NCBI RefSeq assembly: GCF_000496755.2
Contig: NZ_AYKS02000015.1
Span: 19,051-83,050, forward strand
From: Serratia sp. DD3
Lineage (GTDB): Bacteria > Pseudomonadota > Gammaproteobacteria > Enterobacterales > Enterobacteriaceae
Direction: 5' to 3'
DNA: 64,000 nucleotides
How positions within the stretch are numbered: the first letter of the stretch is position 1; the number at the start of each line of letters is the position of its first letter. The position numbers and the translations under genes are program-made. A model generated the notes under the pieces. That model made no database searches, was not told where the DNA came from, and worked only from the letters and a program-made list of their open reading frames with translations. Below, piece after piece: positions 16,978 through 27,919 of this stretch.

Positions 16978-17928
16978 TTAGCTTTTCGCCAGGCGCTTTT
17001 CAATGGCATCCATCAACATGCCGGTGATGGAAACCGGGAAGGCGGCTTCGATCTCGCGAGCGCAAGTTGGGCTGGTGACGTTGATCTCAGTGAGGCGGTC
17101 GCCGATCACATCCAATCCAACAAAAATCAATCCTTTCTCTTTGAGGGTTGGGGCCACTGCACGGGCAATTTCCCAATCACTGGCACTTAGCGGGCGAGCC
17201 TCACCCCGGCCACCTGCTGCCAGGTTACCACGGGTTTCCCCCTGTGCCGGGATACGTGCCAGGCAATAAGGCACGGGTTCACCATCTACCACCAGAATAC
17301 GTTTATCCCCGTCCTTAATCGCTGGCAGGAAGTTCTGTGCCATACAGAAACGGCTACCGTGTTCGGTCAGGGTTTCGATAATTACCGACAGGTTCGGATC
17401 ATCCTGCTTAATACGGAAGATGGAAGCTCCCCCCATACCATCAAGCGGCTTGAGGATAATATCGCCATGCTGCTGGTGGAACTCACGAATACGGGCTGCA
17501 CTGCGGCTGACCAGGGTGTCTGGTGTCAGTTCTGGGAACCAGGCGGTAAACAGTTTTTCGTTACAGTCACGCAGGCTCTGCGGTTTGTTGACCACCAGGG
17601 TTCCTTTCACTTCTGCACGTTCTAGAATATAGGTGGCATAAATGAATTCGGTGTCAAATGGCGGATCCTTACGCATCAGGATCACATCCAGCTCATGCAG
17701 TGGCAGGTCTTGCTCAGTGCCAAAATTGAACCAGTTCTCCTGGTCTTGTTTTACCGTCAGTTGTCGAGTGCGGGCTCTGCCCTCACCGGCATGCAGATAG
17801 AGGTCACCCATCTCCATATAGTGAATTTGCCAACCACGGCGTTGTGCTTCAAGTAGCATGGCAAAACTGGTGTCTTTTTTGATATTGATGGATGCAATAG
17901 GGTCCATCACGATGCCGAGCTTGATCAT
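16978..17928 (-). CDS. gshB: Glutathione synthetase
   Basis: This 316-aa ATP-grasp enzyme joins gamma-glutamylcysteine and glycine to make glutathione. It starts MIKLGIVMDPIASINIKKD, as in E. coli (315-316 aa). The ATP-grasp features include DIILKPLDGMGGASIF, RILVVDGEPVPYCLARIP and the C-terminal INVTSPTCAREIE. It lies 33 bp after rsmE on the same strand. Confidence 0.97.
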   Translation of the reverse strand: MIKLGIVMDPIASINIKKDTSFAMLLEAQRRGWQIHYMEMGDLYLHAGEGRARTRQLTVKQDQENWFNFGTEQDLPLHELDVILMRKDPPFDTEFIYATYILERAEVKGTLVVNKPQSLRDCNEKLFTAWFPELTPDTLVSRSAARIREFHQQHGDIILKPLDGMGGASIFRIKQDDPNLSVIIETLTEHGSRFCMAQNFLPAIKDGDKRILVVDGEPVPYCLARIPAQGETRGNLAAGGRGEARPLSASDWEIARAVAPTLKEKGLIFVGLDVIGDRLTEINVTSPTCAREIEAAFPVSITGMLMDAIEKRLAKS

Positions 17929-17961
17929 CTCTTCTCCTTACAAACCTGTTATCACAGGCTA

Positions 17962-18693
17962 TTAGCCCAGGTCGCCGAAACGTACCTGCAAGGCGGTAAT
18001 TGCGGTGAGGGCGGTGGTTTCGGTACGTAAAACCCGCGGCCCTAACAGAATATCAGTAAATCCATAACCTGCAGTCATGGCAATTTCATCGCTGGATAAT
18101 CCCCCTTCTGGCCCAATCAGTAACCGCACATGCTTCACCGGTAATGGTAGTGTATTGATGCTTTGGCTCGCGCGAGGGTGCAGATTCAGTTTGAGGCTAT
18201 CATCTTGTTCTGCGCACCAGTCTGATAGTGACATGGCGTCACGGATTTCTGGAATGCGGTTGCGACCACATTGCTCGCAGGCGGCGATGGCAATTTTTTG
18301 CCACTGTTGGCGTTTTTTGGCCAAGCGTTCACCAGCAAGCGTAACACCACAACGCTCGGAAAACAGCGGGGTGATGAGGTTAACGCCTAGCTCAATAGAC
18401 TTTTGGATGGTGAACTCCATTTTATCCCCACGGGAGATAACCTGGCCAAGGTGCAGATTGAGCGGTGATTCACGGTCTTCCCACTGCGCGCCGTGAACCT
18501 GAACCAGCAGATTCTTTTTATCGGCCCGGGTGATTTCGGCATCAAATATCTGGTTGCTGCCGTCGAACAACTGCAATTTTTGCCCAGTGCTCATGCGAAG
18601 TACTCGGCCAACATGATTAGTCGCATCCTCGCTCAGAGCGATTTCGCTATTAGCGCTCAATGGGGCAGGATGGTAAATGCGAGGTATACGCAT
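17962..18693 (-). CDS. rsmE: 16S rRNA m3U1498 methyltransferase
   Basis: RsmE (243 aa) is a SPOUT-class methyltransferase that modifies U1498 of 16S rRNA. It starts [13 protein letters not shown] and ends [22 protein letters not shown] in two overlapping halves typical of the knot ([27 protein letters not shown]). The length equals E. coli RsmE. It lies between endA and gshB, as in E. coli. Confidence 0.97.
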   Translation of the reverse strand: MRIPRIYHPAPLSANSEIALSEDATNHVGRVLRMSTGQKLQLFDGSNQIFDAEITRADKKNLLVQVHGAQWEDRESPLNLHLGQVISRGDKMEFTIQKSIELGVNLITPLFSERCGVTLAGERLAKKRQQWQKIAIAACEQCGRNRIPEIRDAMSLSDWCAEQDDSLKLNLHPRASQSINTLPLPVKHVRLLIGPEGGLSSDEIAMTAGYGFTDILLGPRVLRTETTALTAITALQVRFGDLG

Positions 18694-18724
18694 AATGGTT
18701 CTCAGATCCTGGCTTGATGAAAGT

Positions 18725-18744
18725 GCGCTGTTTTCAGGCAGCGC
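18725..18744. terminator. Hairpin after endA
   Basis: GCGCTG / CAGCGC with an 8-nt loop lies about 50 bp past the endA stop. The pairing is modest and there is no clear U run. Between it and the stop is a 14-bp near-tandem duplication (ATAGTAGGTCAGCA at 18770-18783, again at 18784-18797) that reaches into the end of endA. Confidence 0.4.
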
Positions 18745-18791
18745 GAACGTATTTACGCATTAAAGTACTATAGTAGGTCAGCAATAGTAGG

Positions 18792-19490
18792 TCAGTCTTT
18801 TCGTTGCTGACAAGCCTGTTGAATATACGGGTTATTATTGCCTTGTACGAGGGCGATACGCGCTTCTCTTTGGCATTCCCAGAGGCTGACGGGGTACTGA
18901 CGGTCCCAAGCGTCAAACAGTTGGGTTTGCTGCCGTGAAAGTTGCAGGTGATAACGGTCACGCATATAGAAGTAAGTACGGGCAATGGCACCGCGCGCAC
19001 GGGCTGGCGGCTCTGCCTGTTTATTTTTGAAATCGACTTTCATTGGGCATTGGCCGTATTGACCTTCCCCACCATTCCATTGGCTGAACATAAAATTATT
19101 GCGGTCACCATTCACTTCGCCGATGGCGGGTTGCAGGTTATGCAGGTCAGTTTCCATTTGGCGATAAACGGGGTCTTTATCGCAGTTCTTGCGGCCACCG
19201 TTTTGCCAGCATTGCAATTGGTGGCCAAACTGCCAGGCCGGGACCACATGTTCCCATTCAATGCGCTCAGCACGCTGAGTATTTTTACGCACCTGATAAC
19301 CGCAACTGGTGAGGTCAGGAATACCCTGTTTTCCCTGCCAATGGATCTGACAGCCACAGTAGAAGCTACCTGGGGCATCTTGATTGATTTTAGCTGCGGC
19401 GGCTTTGGCTTGGGTGAAGTTATTAATACCTTGTGCCAAGGCGCTGCTGGAGAGGGCTAAGGCCACTATAAATAAAATTTTGCGAGGCAT
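18792..19490 (-). CDS. endA: Endonuclease I, periplasmic
   Basis: This 232-aa periplasmic DNase has a signal peptide ([19 protein letters not shown]). The nuclease domain includes the catalytic region [14 protein letters not shown] and a Cys-rich fold ([12 protein letters not shown]-like pairs [13 protein letters not shown]). The length is near that of E. coli EndA (235 aa). It is transcribed toward rsmE. The last codons (QQRKD) lie inside a small tandem duplication, which may have altered the exact C-terminus. Confidence 0.96.
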   Translation of the reverse strand: MPRKILFIVALALSSSALAQGINNFTQAKAAAAKINQDAPGSFYCGCQIHWQGKQGIPDLTSCGYQVRKNTQRAERIEWEHVVPAWQFGHQLQCWQNGGRKNCDKDPVYRQMETDLHNLQPAIGEVNGDRNNFMFSQWNGGEGQYGQCPMKVDFKNKQAEPPARARGAIARTYFYMRDRYHLQLSRQQTQLFDAWDRQYPVSLWECQREARIALVQGNNNPYIQQACQQRKD

Positions 19491-19641
19491 ATTCCAAAAC
19501 TGTTTGAAATGGCAAAGTAGGCAGGGTAGTCGAAGTTATCGGCAGTAGCAAATGGTGATATACCCGTCGTGAATCAAACGGCGGGATGTGAGTAGAAACT
19601 TATATGCGTTTGCGGGTGAATTTGTACACGCTTACTGGTTG

Positions 19642-20142
19642 TCAGCCTGAAAATAACAGTTTTTCACCACATTGGCGGCAACGGTACTCGCTCTCGCTAC
19701 GCATCACTCGGTTATGGCGGCGCAGCGTCAACTGATGCTGCTGGCAAGCGCAGCGATAAGGAAAGGTTTTGCTCTGTACCGAGCTGACTTCAAATCGGTG
19801 GGTGCGGCGGGCGGAAACCAGTAGCACTTGCTCCATCATCCAGCGCCATTCTCGACCATGGGGTGCAACGCGGCCAAAATGGCGGAACACCAGCAAATGG
19901 GCCAACTCATGGGGGACGACCTCATCAATAAACGGCTGTTGGTTTTCCAGCAATAACACCGGGTTGAGGCGGATTTCCCAGCTTTGTAACCAGGCGGTAC
20001 CCGCGCTGGTGCCCCGTTGCTGGTAAATGACTTTCGGTTCAGGAAATTCAACGGCTAAATGCTGCTGCGCCAATTGTAATTTATCCCGTAGGCAGCGCAT
20101 CACCGCTTGTTGTAGTGCAATGGGGACTCTTATTCGGTTCAT
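19642..20142 (-). CDS. sprT: SprT-family zinc metalloprotease-like protein
   Basis: The start at 20142 ([19 protein letters not shown]) gives 166 aa, close to E. coli SprT (165 aa); the open frame extends 34 codons upstream without support. The zinc motif HELAH is within [18 protein letters not shown]-terminal zinc ribbon follows ([14 protein letters not shown]). The bacterial function is poorly defined; eukaryotic Spartan relatives cut DNA-protein crosslinks. Confidence 0.94.
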   Translation of the reverse strand: MNRIRVPIALQQAVMRCLRDKLQLAQQHLAVEFPEPKVIYQQRGTSAGTAWLQSWEIRLNPVLLLENQQPFIDEVVPHELAHLLVFRHFGRVAPHGREWRWMMEQVLLVSARRTHRFEVSSVQSKTFPYRCACQQHQLTLRRHNRVMRSESEYRCRQCGEKLLFSG

Positions 20143-20407
20143 TGATGTTAGCTTAAGTAATGAGGCAATGGCTGGCAAAAGGGGATATGAACGGAGATGA
20201 TATACCGTAGTAATGGAGATTTCATCAGGTAGGATAAAACACACCGTTATTGCTAAGCTACTGAGTTAATCGCGGCTATTTTGCGATTTAGCGCAACGAC
20301 TGATGGCCTGAAAATACGTAAGGTATAGAGAGTTTTTGACGCAGCGCGCTCTGAGCATGCAGAGCACGTGTGAATTTAACGCAGCTGATGTTGCAAGTGA
20401 GAGATCA

Positions 20408-22054
20408 ATGTCGAATAAACCGTTTTATTACCAAGACCCGTTCCCACTAAAGGCAGACGATACGGAATATTACCTATTAAGCCGCGATTATGTTTCCATC
20501 GATCAGTTTGCTGGTCAGGAGGTGCTTAAGGTTGATCCGCAAGCTTTGACGCTGGTTGCTCAGCAGGCTTTTCACGATGCCTCATTTATGCTGCGTACCG
20601 GTCATCAACAACAAGTTGCTGATATTCTGCATGACCCAGAAGCCAGCGAGAATGATAAGTATGTTGCCTTGCAATTTTTGCGCAATTCCGAAATTGCAGC
20701 CAAGGGCATTTTGCCTACCTGCCAGGATACCGGCACCGCAATTATTGTAGGTAAGAAGGGGCAGCGTGTTTGGACCGGTGGTGGCGACGAAGAAGCCTTG
20801 TCACGTGGGGTATACAACACGTTTATTACCGATAATCTGCGTTATTCGCAAAATGCCGCACTGGATATGTATAAAGAGGTCAATACCGGTTGCAATCTGC
20901 CGGCGCAGATTGATCTCTATAGTGTGGATGGGGAAGAGTATAAATTCCTGTGTATTGCCAAAGGTGGCGGTTCAGCCAATAAAACGTATTTGTACCAAGA
21001 AACTAAAGCGTTGTTGTCACCAGGCAAGTTGAAAGATTATCTGGTGGATAAAATGCGTACTCTGGGGACATCGGCGTGCCCACCGTACCATGTGGCTTTT
21101 GTTATCGGTGGTACTTCTGCCGAAGCGACACTGAAAACCGTCAAGCTGGCTTCAACGAAATATTATGATGGCTTGCCAACAGAAGGTAATGAGCACGGTC
21201 AGGCGTTCCGCGATGTGGTTCTGGAAGAAGAACTGCTGAAAGAAGCTCAGAAACTGGGCATCGGGGCGCAGTTTGGGGGTAAATATTTCGCCCATGATGT
21301 TCGTGTGGTGCGTTTACCACGTCATGGGGCTTCTTGCCCTGTCGGGATGGGGGTTTCCTGTTCAGCCGATCGTAATATCAAAGCCAAGATCAACCGTGAA
21401 GGTATCTGGCTGGAAAAACTGGAACATAATCCAGGCCGGTTTATTCCGCAAGAACTGCGTCAGGCGGGGGAAGGTGAGGCCATCAAAGTGGATCTTAACC
21501 GCCCAATGGCTGAGATCCTCAAGCAGTTGTCACAATACCCGGTCTCAACTCGTCTTTCTTTGAGTGGAACTATTATTGTTGGGCGAGATATTGTTCACGC
21601 CAAGTTGAAAGAGCGGCTAGATCGTGGTGAAGACTTGCCACAATACATAAAAGACCACCCGATCTATTATGCAGGCCCGGCCAAAACACCAGCAGGTTAT
21701 CCTTCGGGTTCTTTGGGGCCAACAACCGCTGGGCGTATGGATTCTTATGTCGATCAGTTGCAGTCTCATGGGGGCAGTATGATTATGCTGGCCAAGGGGA
21801 ATCGCAGCCAGCAGGTGACTGATGCTTGTCACAAGCATGGTGGGTTCTACTTGGGGAGTATCGGTGGCCCGGCAGCCGTTTTGGCACAGCAGAGTATCAA
21901 GAGCCTGGAGTGTGTGGAATATCCTGAGTTGGGTATGGAAGCGCTCTGGAAAATTGAAGTGGAAGATTTCCCAGCCTTTATTTTGGTGGATGATAAAGGC
22001 AACGATTTCTTCCAGCAGGTTCTGTCATCACAATGTACAGCTTGTGTGAAGTAA
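20408..22054 (+). CDS. fumA: Fumarate hydratase class I
   Basis: This oxygen-sensitive [4Fe-4S] fumarase interconverts fumarate and malate. The start at ATG 20408 ([15 protein letters not shown]) is preceded by a GAGAGA ribosome-binding region and gives 548 aa, the exact length of E. coli FumA/FumB. Cluster cysteines are expected in [22 protein letters not shown] and the C-terminal half. I name it fumA from the central-metabolic context; by sequence alone fumB is equally possible. It is followed by a good terminator and is a single-gene unit. The open frame before the ATG (from 20336) is not conserved. Confidence 0.94.
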   Translation: MSNKPFYYQDPFPLKADDTEYYLLSRDYVSIDQFAGQEVLKVDPQALTLVAQQAFHDASFMLRTGHQQQVADILHDPEASENDKYVALQFLRNSEIAAKGILPTCQDTGTAIIVGKKGQRVWTGGGDEEALSRGVYNTFITDNLRYSQNAALDMYKEVNTGCNLPAQIDLYSVDGEEYKFLCIAKGGGSANKTYLYQETKALLSPGKLKDYLVDKMRTLGTSACPPYHVAFVIGGTSAEATLKTVKLASTKYYDGLPTEGNEHGQAFRDVVLEEELLKEAQKLGIGAQFGGKYFAHDVRVVRLPRHGASCPVGMGVSCSADRNIKAKINREGIWLEKLEHNPGRFIPQELRQAGEGEAIKVDLNRPMAEILKQLSQYPVSTRLSLSGTIIVGRDIVHAKLKERLDRGEDLPQYIKDHPIYYAGPAKTPAGYPSGSLGPTTAGRMDSYVDQLQSHGGSMIMLAKGNRSQQVTDACHKHGGFYLGSIGGPAAVLAQQSIKSLECVEYPELGMEALWKIEVEDFPAFILVDDKGNDFFQQVLSSQCTACVK

Positions 22055-22093
22055 CCCAGCCCGGTTGATTCAAGTTGTAGCCTGACTACCATC

Positions 22094-22120
22094 GAGAGGC
22101 CCATTGCTGGGCCTCTTTCT
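22094..22120 (+). terminator. Intrinsic terminator of fumA
   Basis: GAGGCCC ATTGCT GGGCCTC followed by TTTCTTTCT, 40 bp after the fumA stop. Confidence 0.85.
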
Positions 22121-22265
22121 TTCTGTGCCACAGTAGCCTAATTCCGCCGTAGCCGATATTTCTGGAGTCCAGAGTTTGTTAACCCACTCGATGATTAAAC
22201 GCCTTGAATCATAGGGTATTACAACTATGCTTAATTCATTATTGATGACTGAAAAGTGATGTCGC

Positions 22266-25200
22266 ATGACGAGGCCACAGCCAGAAGAGGCTACCCGCAC
22301 AGCCAGAGGTAAGTTCTCTTTCGCCAAAAATCGGTTAATAAAAATTAATCTACTGCCATTGATGTTATTTATCGTTGGGGTGGCTTTGTCTGCAGTTGGC
22401 ACTTGGCAGATCTACCGTGAAATAGAAGATCATGCCAAAATTGAGTTTAAAAATGATGTAGAAAGGGTCTCCGGGGAACTGGTTCGTCGTTTCCTACAAA
22501 CGGTAAATGGTTTGAATGGTGCGCGCGGAGTTTATGCGACTAATAATCATTTAACTCGAGCGCAGTTCCGCGCTTATGTGGCTTCACGTGACTTGCCAGT
22601 GGACTTTCCTGGTGTAAGAGGGTTTGGTTTTATTCAACGGGTTGAGCGTAATAATCTCGATGAATTTATAAAAGCCGTTAGGGCGGATGGGGCACCTGAA
22701 TTTACTCTTCGTCAGCTGAATGATAAAAATTACAATGATCTGTATATCATCAAATTTCTCGAGCCAGCCAAAGGTAATAAAGGTGCTGAGGGGTTAGATA
22801 TTGGCTCGGAAGCGGTGAGACGGGCGGCTGCATTATCGGCTATTAATACGGGGAATGCGACATTAACGGGTGCCGTTAGTCTGGTTCAAGAGAGCCGTAA
22901 AATCCCAGGGGTACTATTATATGTTCCGGTTTACGCCACAGGGAGTATGCCGACTACTCCTGAACAGCGGCAGGAATCACTGGTAGGGTTAGTCTATTCA
23001 CCAATCGTGATATCAGATCTATTAAATGATATTCCTGAGTTTGTTAATAGAAGAGTCAATATAGAACTGTTTGATAGTATAAATAATATATCCACACAGA
23101 ATTTGATTTTTGATGCATCCGCCAATAAAGAGTCTGATTTTATCACTAAAGAAGCAAAAAAAGATCAGTTTGAGGCTGACGGCGAGTTTGTTGACACCAG
23201 CATATTGCATCTTCCTGGCCGCGATATGACACTAAGAGTCAGTCGGTTTGCAAACTATGAAGATACGACCGAACGTTATGCCTCTTGGTTGTTATTTTTA
23301 CTCGGCTGTTTGTTAAGTGGCGTGTTGGCACTGTTTCTCCGCCAGCAAATTAATGGTCGCTATCGTGCCGAACGCTTGGCTTATAATATGACGGCTGATC
23401 TTGAACGGCTGGCCTTGGTGGCTAAAAACACCTCTAACGCAGTGGTTATTACTGATATAAACCGCTTGATTGTTTGGGTTAATGAGGGGTTTGAGCGCAT
23501 TACGGGGTACAGTAAAAGTGAAGTGCTCGGTAAATCACCAGGAGCATTATTACAGTGTGCGAACAGTGATAAAAAAGTTTTGGCGCAAATGGGAAACGCT
23601 TTATATGCCGGAGAGTCGTTTAAAGGAGAAATCATCAATTGTTCCAAATCGGGTAAGGAGTACTGGATTGAGCTGGAGATCCAGCCGCGTTACAACGATA
23701 AGAATGAAGCCATCGGTTTTATGGCAATTGAATCGGATATCAGTGAACGTAAAGCCACTTACTTCCGTTTGGAAGCTGCTTTGCGAGAAAACAATGCCTT
23801 GCTCAGTACACTTAATTTATATGGTATCGTCTCTTCTGCAGACTGTAATGGGCAGATTATTGATGTTAATGATGCCTTCTGTAGCATCAGTGGCTATAAG
23901 CGCGAAGAGTTGATTGGCAACAATTACCGGATGCTGGAGTCTCATGCGCATTCGCTCGAATTCTGGTTATCCATGTGGAGTGATATCTCGAGTGGAATTC
24001 CCTGGCGGGGGGTTATTTGCAATAAATCGAAGAGCGGCGAACTCTATTGGGTCGATACCACTATTGCGCCTTTTAAAAATAGCGCGGGTGAAATTGACCG
24101 CTATGTCTCTATTCAGACGGATATTACCGCCAGCAAAAATCAACAAGCCAGTTTGATTATCGCGCGTAATCAATTAGTCAGGGCGGCAGATGTTGCTGAG
24201 TTGGGTGTTTGGTCCTGGAATATTCCTGAAGGTACGCTCTCTTTTGATGAGCGGATGAATGATATCTATGCATTACCGCTTGAATTACGCCATGGCCCTA
24301 TTTCACAGGATTATTGGTTTGATTTATTGCACCCTGAAGATCGTCAGGATGTCGCATCTGCTTTAAACCAAGCATTAGAAGGTGAAGATGTTTACCGCCA
24401 AGACTTTAGGGTGGTTATTGATAATCAAGTACGCTTTATTCAATCCACCGGTACCGTGGAGCGGGATGAGAATGGGCACCCTGTGTTGATGATGGGTATC
24501 AATCGCGATATTACTCAGCAACGTGAGAATGAAAATATACTGCGTGCAGCCAGGCAGGCAGCAGAAGAGGCCAATAGCGCCAAATCTGCATTCTTAGCGA
24601 CCATGAGCCATGAACTGCGCACCCCAATGAACGCTATTCTTGGCATGATGACACTACTGAGAAAAACCGGGTTAAATACCAAACAGGCAGATTATGCGGT
24701 CAAAATTGAAGCAGCGGCACGCTCACTACTGCATCTGCTTAATGACATTCTAGACTTTTCAAAAGTTGAATCAGGCAAGATGGTATTGGAATGTATTCCA
24801 TTTAATATTCATGAAATGCTGAGGGATCTGTCGGTTATTTTATCCGGTAATTTGAAAGTTAAAAGTGTCGAAGTTTTATTTGATATTGATCCGCAACTAC
24901 CCACTTTTGTTGAAGGGGATAGCATGCGGTTGCAGCAAGTATTAACCAATCTTGGCAGTAATGCGCTGAAATTTACTGAGAAAGGTGAAGTGGTTCTGTT
25001 TATCAAGGTGGTGAAGAAAGAGAGTCATTATGTGACGTTGCAGTTTGGGGTCCGTGATACCGGAATTGGAATTGCTCCTGAGCACCAAGAGAGAATATTC
25101 AGCGCATTTACTCAAGCAGAAGCTTCCATCACCCGCCGATTTGGTGGTACTGGGCTAGGGTTGGTCATCAGCCAGCGTTTTGTCAGCTTGATGGGGGGAA

Positions 25201-26846
25201 CATTACAGCTGGAAAGCCAGCTCGGGTTTGGTAGCCTGTTCCATTTCACGGTGACTCTGCCAATACCTTCTCAGCCGCTTTCAGGGCCGCAAATTTCAGA
25301 GTCCTTGGCAAATAAAGTCAATGTCCTGCATCAGCTACGCGTGTTGGTTATTGATGATAATTTGACCTCTTGTAATCTGATTAAACGGATGGGGGAGTCA
25401 CTCAACTGGACAGTTGATGTGGCAACCAGCGGCAATGACGCTTTGCAATTGATTAATACACAGCGTGAGCAAGGAATGACTTACGGTGCATTATTTATTG
25501 ACTGGAAAATGCCTGGCTTAGATGGTTGGCAGACCAGTAAAGCCGTGCGTGAACTGATGTCGAAAGGTAACTCGCCAATGATTGTGATGATTACTGCTCA
25601 TGGTCGCGAAATGTTGTTAGCACGCAGTGAAGAAGATCAAACATTGATTGACGGTTATCTGATTAAACCGATTACTGCCTCGATGTTGCTGGATTCAGTT
25701 ACTGACGTGTTAAGTCATAATAATCAGTCAGACAATTCAAAGATGGTGCAGCAGACATCCTCTCATCGATTAGAGGGCATCAGGTTGTTGGTGGTTGAAG
25801 ATAATTTAAATAATCAGCAAATCGCACGAGAGTTATTGGAGGATGAAGGAGCTATTGTTCAGATTGCTAATCAAGGGCTAGAAGCCATTGATATACTTCA
25901 GGATAACTCGGCTTTATTTGATGTGGTGCTGATGGATTTACAAATGCCGGTCATGGATGGTTTAACGGCTGCGCGCTATATTCGTGGCACTTTAGGGTTG
26001 GCTGATTTACCGATTATCGCCATGACGGCCAATGCGATGACTTCTGACCGTGATGCTTGTTTAGCCGCAGGGATGAACGATCATATCGGCAAGCCCTTTG
26101 AGCTGAATAATTTGATCCGGGTGATTCGCAAGTACAGTAAACGCCCTGAATTGGTGCTGGTTGCCAGTGAAAATTACCCTAGTTCACCATTAGGACAGGA
26201 ATGGAAAAATGTAGCGGCTGCCGCAGGTATTGATTTTACCTCTGCCATTGATCGATTAGGTGGCGACATTGAACTTTATCAGAATATGTTGTTGTTGTTT
26301 TCCTCCGAATTGGCTGATTTCCCGCAGCAGTTGGATAAATTTGTGGTTCAGCAGGATTGGCCCGCTTTATCGCGGTTGTTGCACACCCTTAAAGGGTTGG
26401 CGGCGCAATTGGGGGCACCTTACTTATCGCAGATGGCCAGTGATGGCGAGCAATTGTTGAAGAACTCACCAACACTGCCATCAGAAGGGATGGCTAGGTT
26501 GTTTGATGAGGTAAAAAATGAAGCACAATCAATACAGATGGCATTGGTACAGCTAAGTCAGTTATCACCTGATGATGTACATCAGGCAGCGTCAAAAGAA
26601 GAGACAGACACGCATCCTATTCTTTCTGAGTTGAATGCTTTGATAGCCTTGCTGCAAAATTCAGATATGGCGGCATTAGAGGTGATGCGTAAATTGCAAA
26701 CGAACTTTGGTCATCATTTTGGTGAACAGTTGCGCCCATTAAGTGATGCAATCAATCAGTTAGATTTTACTCTGGCGATTGAAGTAAGCCAGGCATTGTT
26801 AAGTGCGCTTTCTATTCAGGGAGAGAGCCATAATGCCAATAAGTAA
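22266..26846 (+). CDS. CHASE-PAS3 hybrid sensor kinase with two receivers and Hpt
   Basis: This is a 1526-aa inner-membrane phosphorelay protein. Membrane segment 1 lies at about residues 28-46 and segment 2 at about 339-358. They flank a periplasmic CHASE domain (FPGVRGFGFIQRV, then VPVYATGS). Three PAS domains follow (about 380-497, 510-622, 635-755; each ends in a DI[ST]ERK-like motif). The kinase core has His782 (SHELRTPMNAIL), N899 box, DTGIGIAP and GGTGLGL. Receiver 1 has Asp1079 (FIDWKMPGLDG), receiver 2 has Asp1224 (LMDLQMPVMDG), and the Hpt domain has His1373 (LHTLKG). All phosphorelay residues are present. CHASE domains bind small extracellular ligands; the ligand here is unknown. 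The downstream receiver-GGDEF gene overlaps its 3' end by 14 bp and is the likely output partner. Confidence 0.93.
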   Translation: MTRPQPEEATRTARGKFSFAKNRLIKINLLPLMLFIVGVALSAVGTWQIYREIEDHAKIEFKNDVERVSGELVRRFLQTVNGLNGARGVYATNNHLTRAQFRAYVASRDLPVDFPGVRGFGFIQRVERNNLDEFIKAVRADGAPEFTLRQLNDKNYNDLYIIKFLEPAKGNKGAEGLDIGSEAVRRAAALSAINTGNATLTGAVSLVQESRKIPGVLLYVPVYATGSMPTTPEQRQESLVGLVYSPIVISDLLNDIPEFVNRRVNIELFDSINNISTQNLIFDASANKESDFITKEAKKDQFEADGEFVDTSILHLPGRDMTLRVSRFANYEDTTERYASWLLFLLGCLLSGVLALFLRQQINGRYRAERLAYNMTADLERLALVAKNTSNAVVITDINRLIVWVNEGFERITGYSKSEVLGKSPGALLQCANSDKKVLAQMGNALYAGESFKGEIINCSKSGKEYWIELEIQPRYNDKNEAIGFMAIESDISERKATYFRLEAALRENNALLSTLNLYGIVSSADCNGQIIDVNDAFCSISGYKREELIGNNYRMLESHAHSLEFWLSMWSDISSGIPWRGVICNKSKSGELYWVDTTIAPFKNSAGEIDRYVSIQTDITASKNQQASLIIARNQLVRAADVAELGVWSWNIPEGTLSFDERMNDIYALPLELRHGPISQDYWFDLLHPEDRQDVASALNQALEGEDVYRQDFRVVIDNQVRFIQSTGTVERDENGHPVLMMGINRDITQQRENENILRAARQAAEEANSAKSAFLATMSHELRTPMNAILGMMTLLRKTGLNTKQADYAVKIEAAARSLLHLLNDILDFSKVESGKMVLECIPFNIHEMLRDLSVILSGNLKVKSVEVLFDIDPQLPTFVEGDSMRLQQVLTNLGSNALKFTEKGEVVLFIKVVKKESHYVTLQFGVRDTGIGIAPEHQERIFSAFTQAEASITRRFGGTGLGLVISQRFVSLMGGTLQLESQLGFGSLFHFTVTLPIPSQPLSGPQISESLANKVNVLHQLRVLVIDDNLTSCNLIKRMGESLNWTVDVATSGNDALQLINTQREQGMTYGALFIDWKMPGLDGWQTSKAVRELMSKGNSPMIVMITAHGREMLLARSEEDQTLIDGYLIKPITASMLLDSVTDVLSHNNQSDNSKMVQQTSSHRLEGIRLLVVEDNLNNQQIARELLEDEGAIVQIANQGLEAIDILQDNSALFDVVLMDLQMPVMDGLTAARYIRGTLGLADLPIIAMTANAMTSDRDACLAAGMNDHIGKPFELNNLIRVIRKYSKRPELVLVASENYPSSPLGQEWKNVAAAAGIDFTSAIDRLGGDIELYQNMLLLFSSELADFPQQLDKFVVQQDWPALSRLLHTLKGLAAQLGAPYLSQMASDGEQLLKNSPTLPSEGMARLFDEVKNEAQSIQMALVQLSQLSPDDVHQAASKEETDTHPILSELNALIALLQNSDMAALEVMRKLQTNFGHHFGEQLRPLSDAINQLDFTLAIEVSQALLSALSIQGESHNANK

Positions 26847-27792
26847 TCTACCTGAGTTGGATTCAACACTGTTTTTTCCACAACAGGGAACGGCGAAGCT
26901 GCTGATTGTGGATGATCACCCGATCAATATTCAGATGCTATATCAAGTGTTTTCCGCCGATCATCAAGTTTATATGGCGACGAATGGTAAGCAGGCTCTG
27001 GAGGTCTGTTTAAAGCAGCAGCCAGATTTGATTTTGCTGGATATTGAAATGCCTGATATCAGTGGCTATGAGGTGTGTGCACAATTGAAGGCGATGCCTG
27101 AAACCAAAGATATTCCGATTATTTTTGTTACCTCCCATAGTAATGAAGAAACTGAAACGCGTTGTTTCCAAGAAGGGGCAGCTGATTTTGTCAGTAAGCC
27201 GATCAATAGAAATACAGTTAAAGCCAGGGTTCATACCCAGTTGTTATTGCGGGCACAAGCGAACTTATTGCGACAATTACTTTATTTTGATGAGGTCACC
27301 GAGGTTCATAATCGCCGTTACTTTGATGAGCGATTACATCAGGAGTGGCAGTTTGATAGCCAGGCACCGCTGAGCTTGATTCTTATTGATGTTGATTTTT
27401 TTAAAAAATATAACGAATTGTATGGGCACCAGGAGGGAAACATTAGTCTGCGGCGTATTGCGAAGTCAACGCAGTTGGTTGTTACGCGGCCAAGAGATGT
27501 TGTTGCACGTTATGGTGATGAAAACTTTGCCTGTTTACTGCCTAATACCGAATTTAATCATGCGATGGCGATAGCCGAGAAGATAAGAGCACAAATTATT
27601 GCTCTTGAGATCCATCATAGTGATTCGTTTGTATCGCCGTTTGTCAGCGCTAGTCTGGGCGTCTGTTGCCGAGGAGCCCAGAGCTCAGGGAGCCTTGATG
27701 ATTTTTTGCACCAGGCAGCAGAACAATTATATAAGGCGAAGAAAAATGGCAAGAACCAGGTTTGCGGGGCGCTGTTAGGCTCTATCGGTTAA
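26833..27792 (+). CDS. Response regulator with degenerate GGDEF domain
   Basis: The start at ATG 26833 (MPISNLPELDS) gives 319 aa; the earlier in-frame start lies deep inside the kinase gene. Residues 22-135 form a receiver with Asp70 (LILLDIEMPD), Thr100 and Lys122. Residues 150-312 form a GGDEF-type domain whose signature reads GDENF (228-232, in ARYGDENFACLLP) instead of GG[DE]EF, and whose YNELYGHQEGN stretch ends in Asn where Asp is usual. Diguanylate cyclase activity is doubtful; the domain may bind nucleotide or act as a partner domain. The 14-bp overlap with the kinase gene implies coupled translation and a shared pathway. Confidence 0.9.
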   Translation: MPISNLPELDSTLFFPQQGTAKLLIVDDHPINIQMLYQVFSADHQVYMATNGKQALEVCLKQQPDLILLDIEMPDISGYEVCAQLKAMPETKDIPIIFVTSHSNEETETRCFQEGAADFVSKPINRNTVKARVHTQLLLRAQANLLRQLLYFDEVTEVHNRRYFDERLHQEWQFDSQAPLSLILIDVDFFKKYNELYGHQEGNISLRRIAKSTQLVVTRPRDVVARYGDENFACLLPNTEFNHAMAIAEKIRAQIIALEIHHSDSFVSPFVSASLGVCCRGAQSSGSLDDFLHQAAEQLYKAKKNGKNQVCGALLGSIG

Positions 27793-27855
27793 TCGGTTAA
27801 TCGGTTAATTGATTTGTTGGTAATTGCATTATTCAGAAAGGCTTAAAGCGCTATA

Positions 27856-27912
27856 GCCAGCCCCTCTGTGATTTGATTAATGTGTCTTACTCAAACCGCA
27901 GGGGGGGCTGGC
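27856..27912. terminator. Long hairpin between convergent GGDEF gene and aroP
   Basis: GCCAGCCCCTCTG (from 27856) pairs with CGCAGGGGGGGCTGGC (to 27912) around a loop of about 25 nt. It lies between the convergent gene ends and has no U run. Just before it, TTAATCGG is repeated three times (about 27783-27808), starting at the last codons of the GGDEF gene. Confidence 0.45.
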
Positions 27913-27919
27913 CGATGAA

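Noticed and set aside
27783..27808. TTAATCGG triple repeat as a binding-site cluster
   Set aside because: It lies at the end of the GGDEF gene between convergent genes, where an operator is unlikely; short slippage is the simpler explanation.
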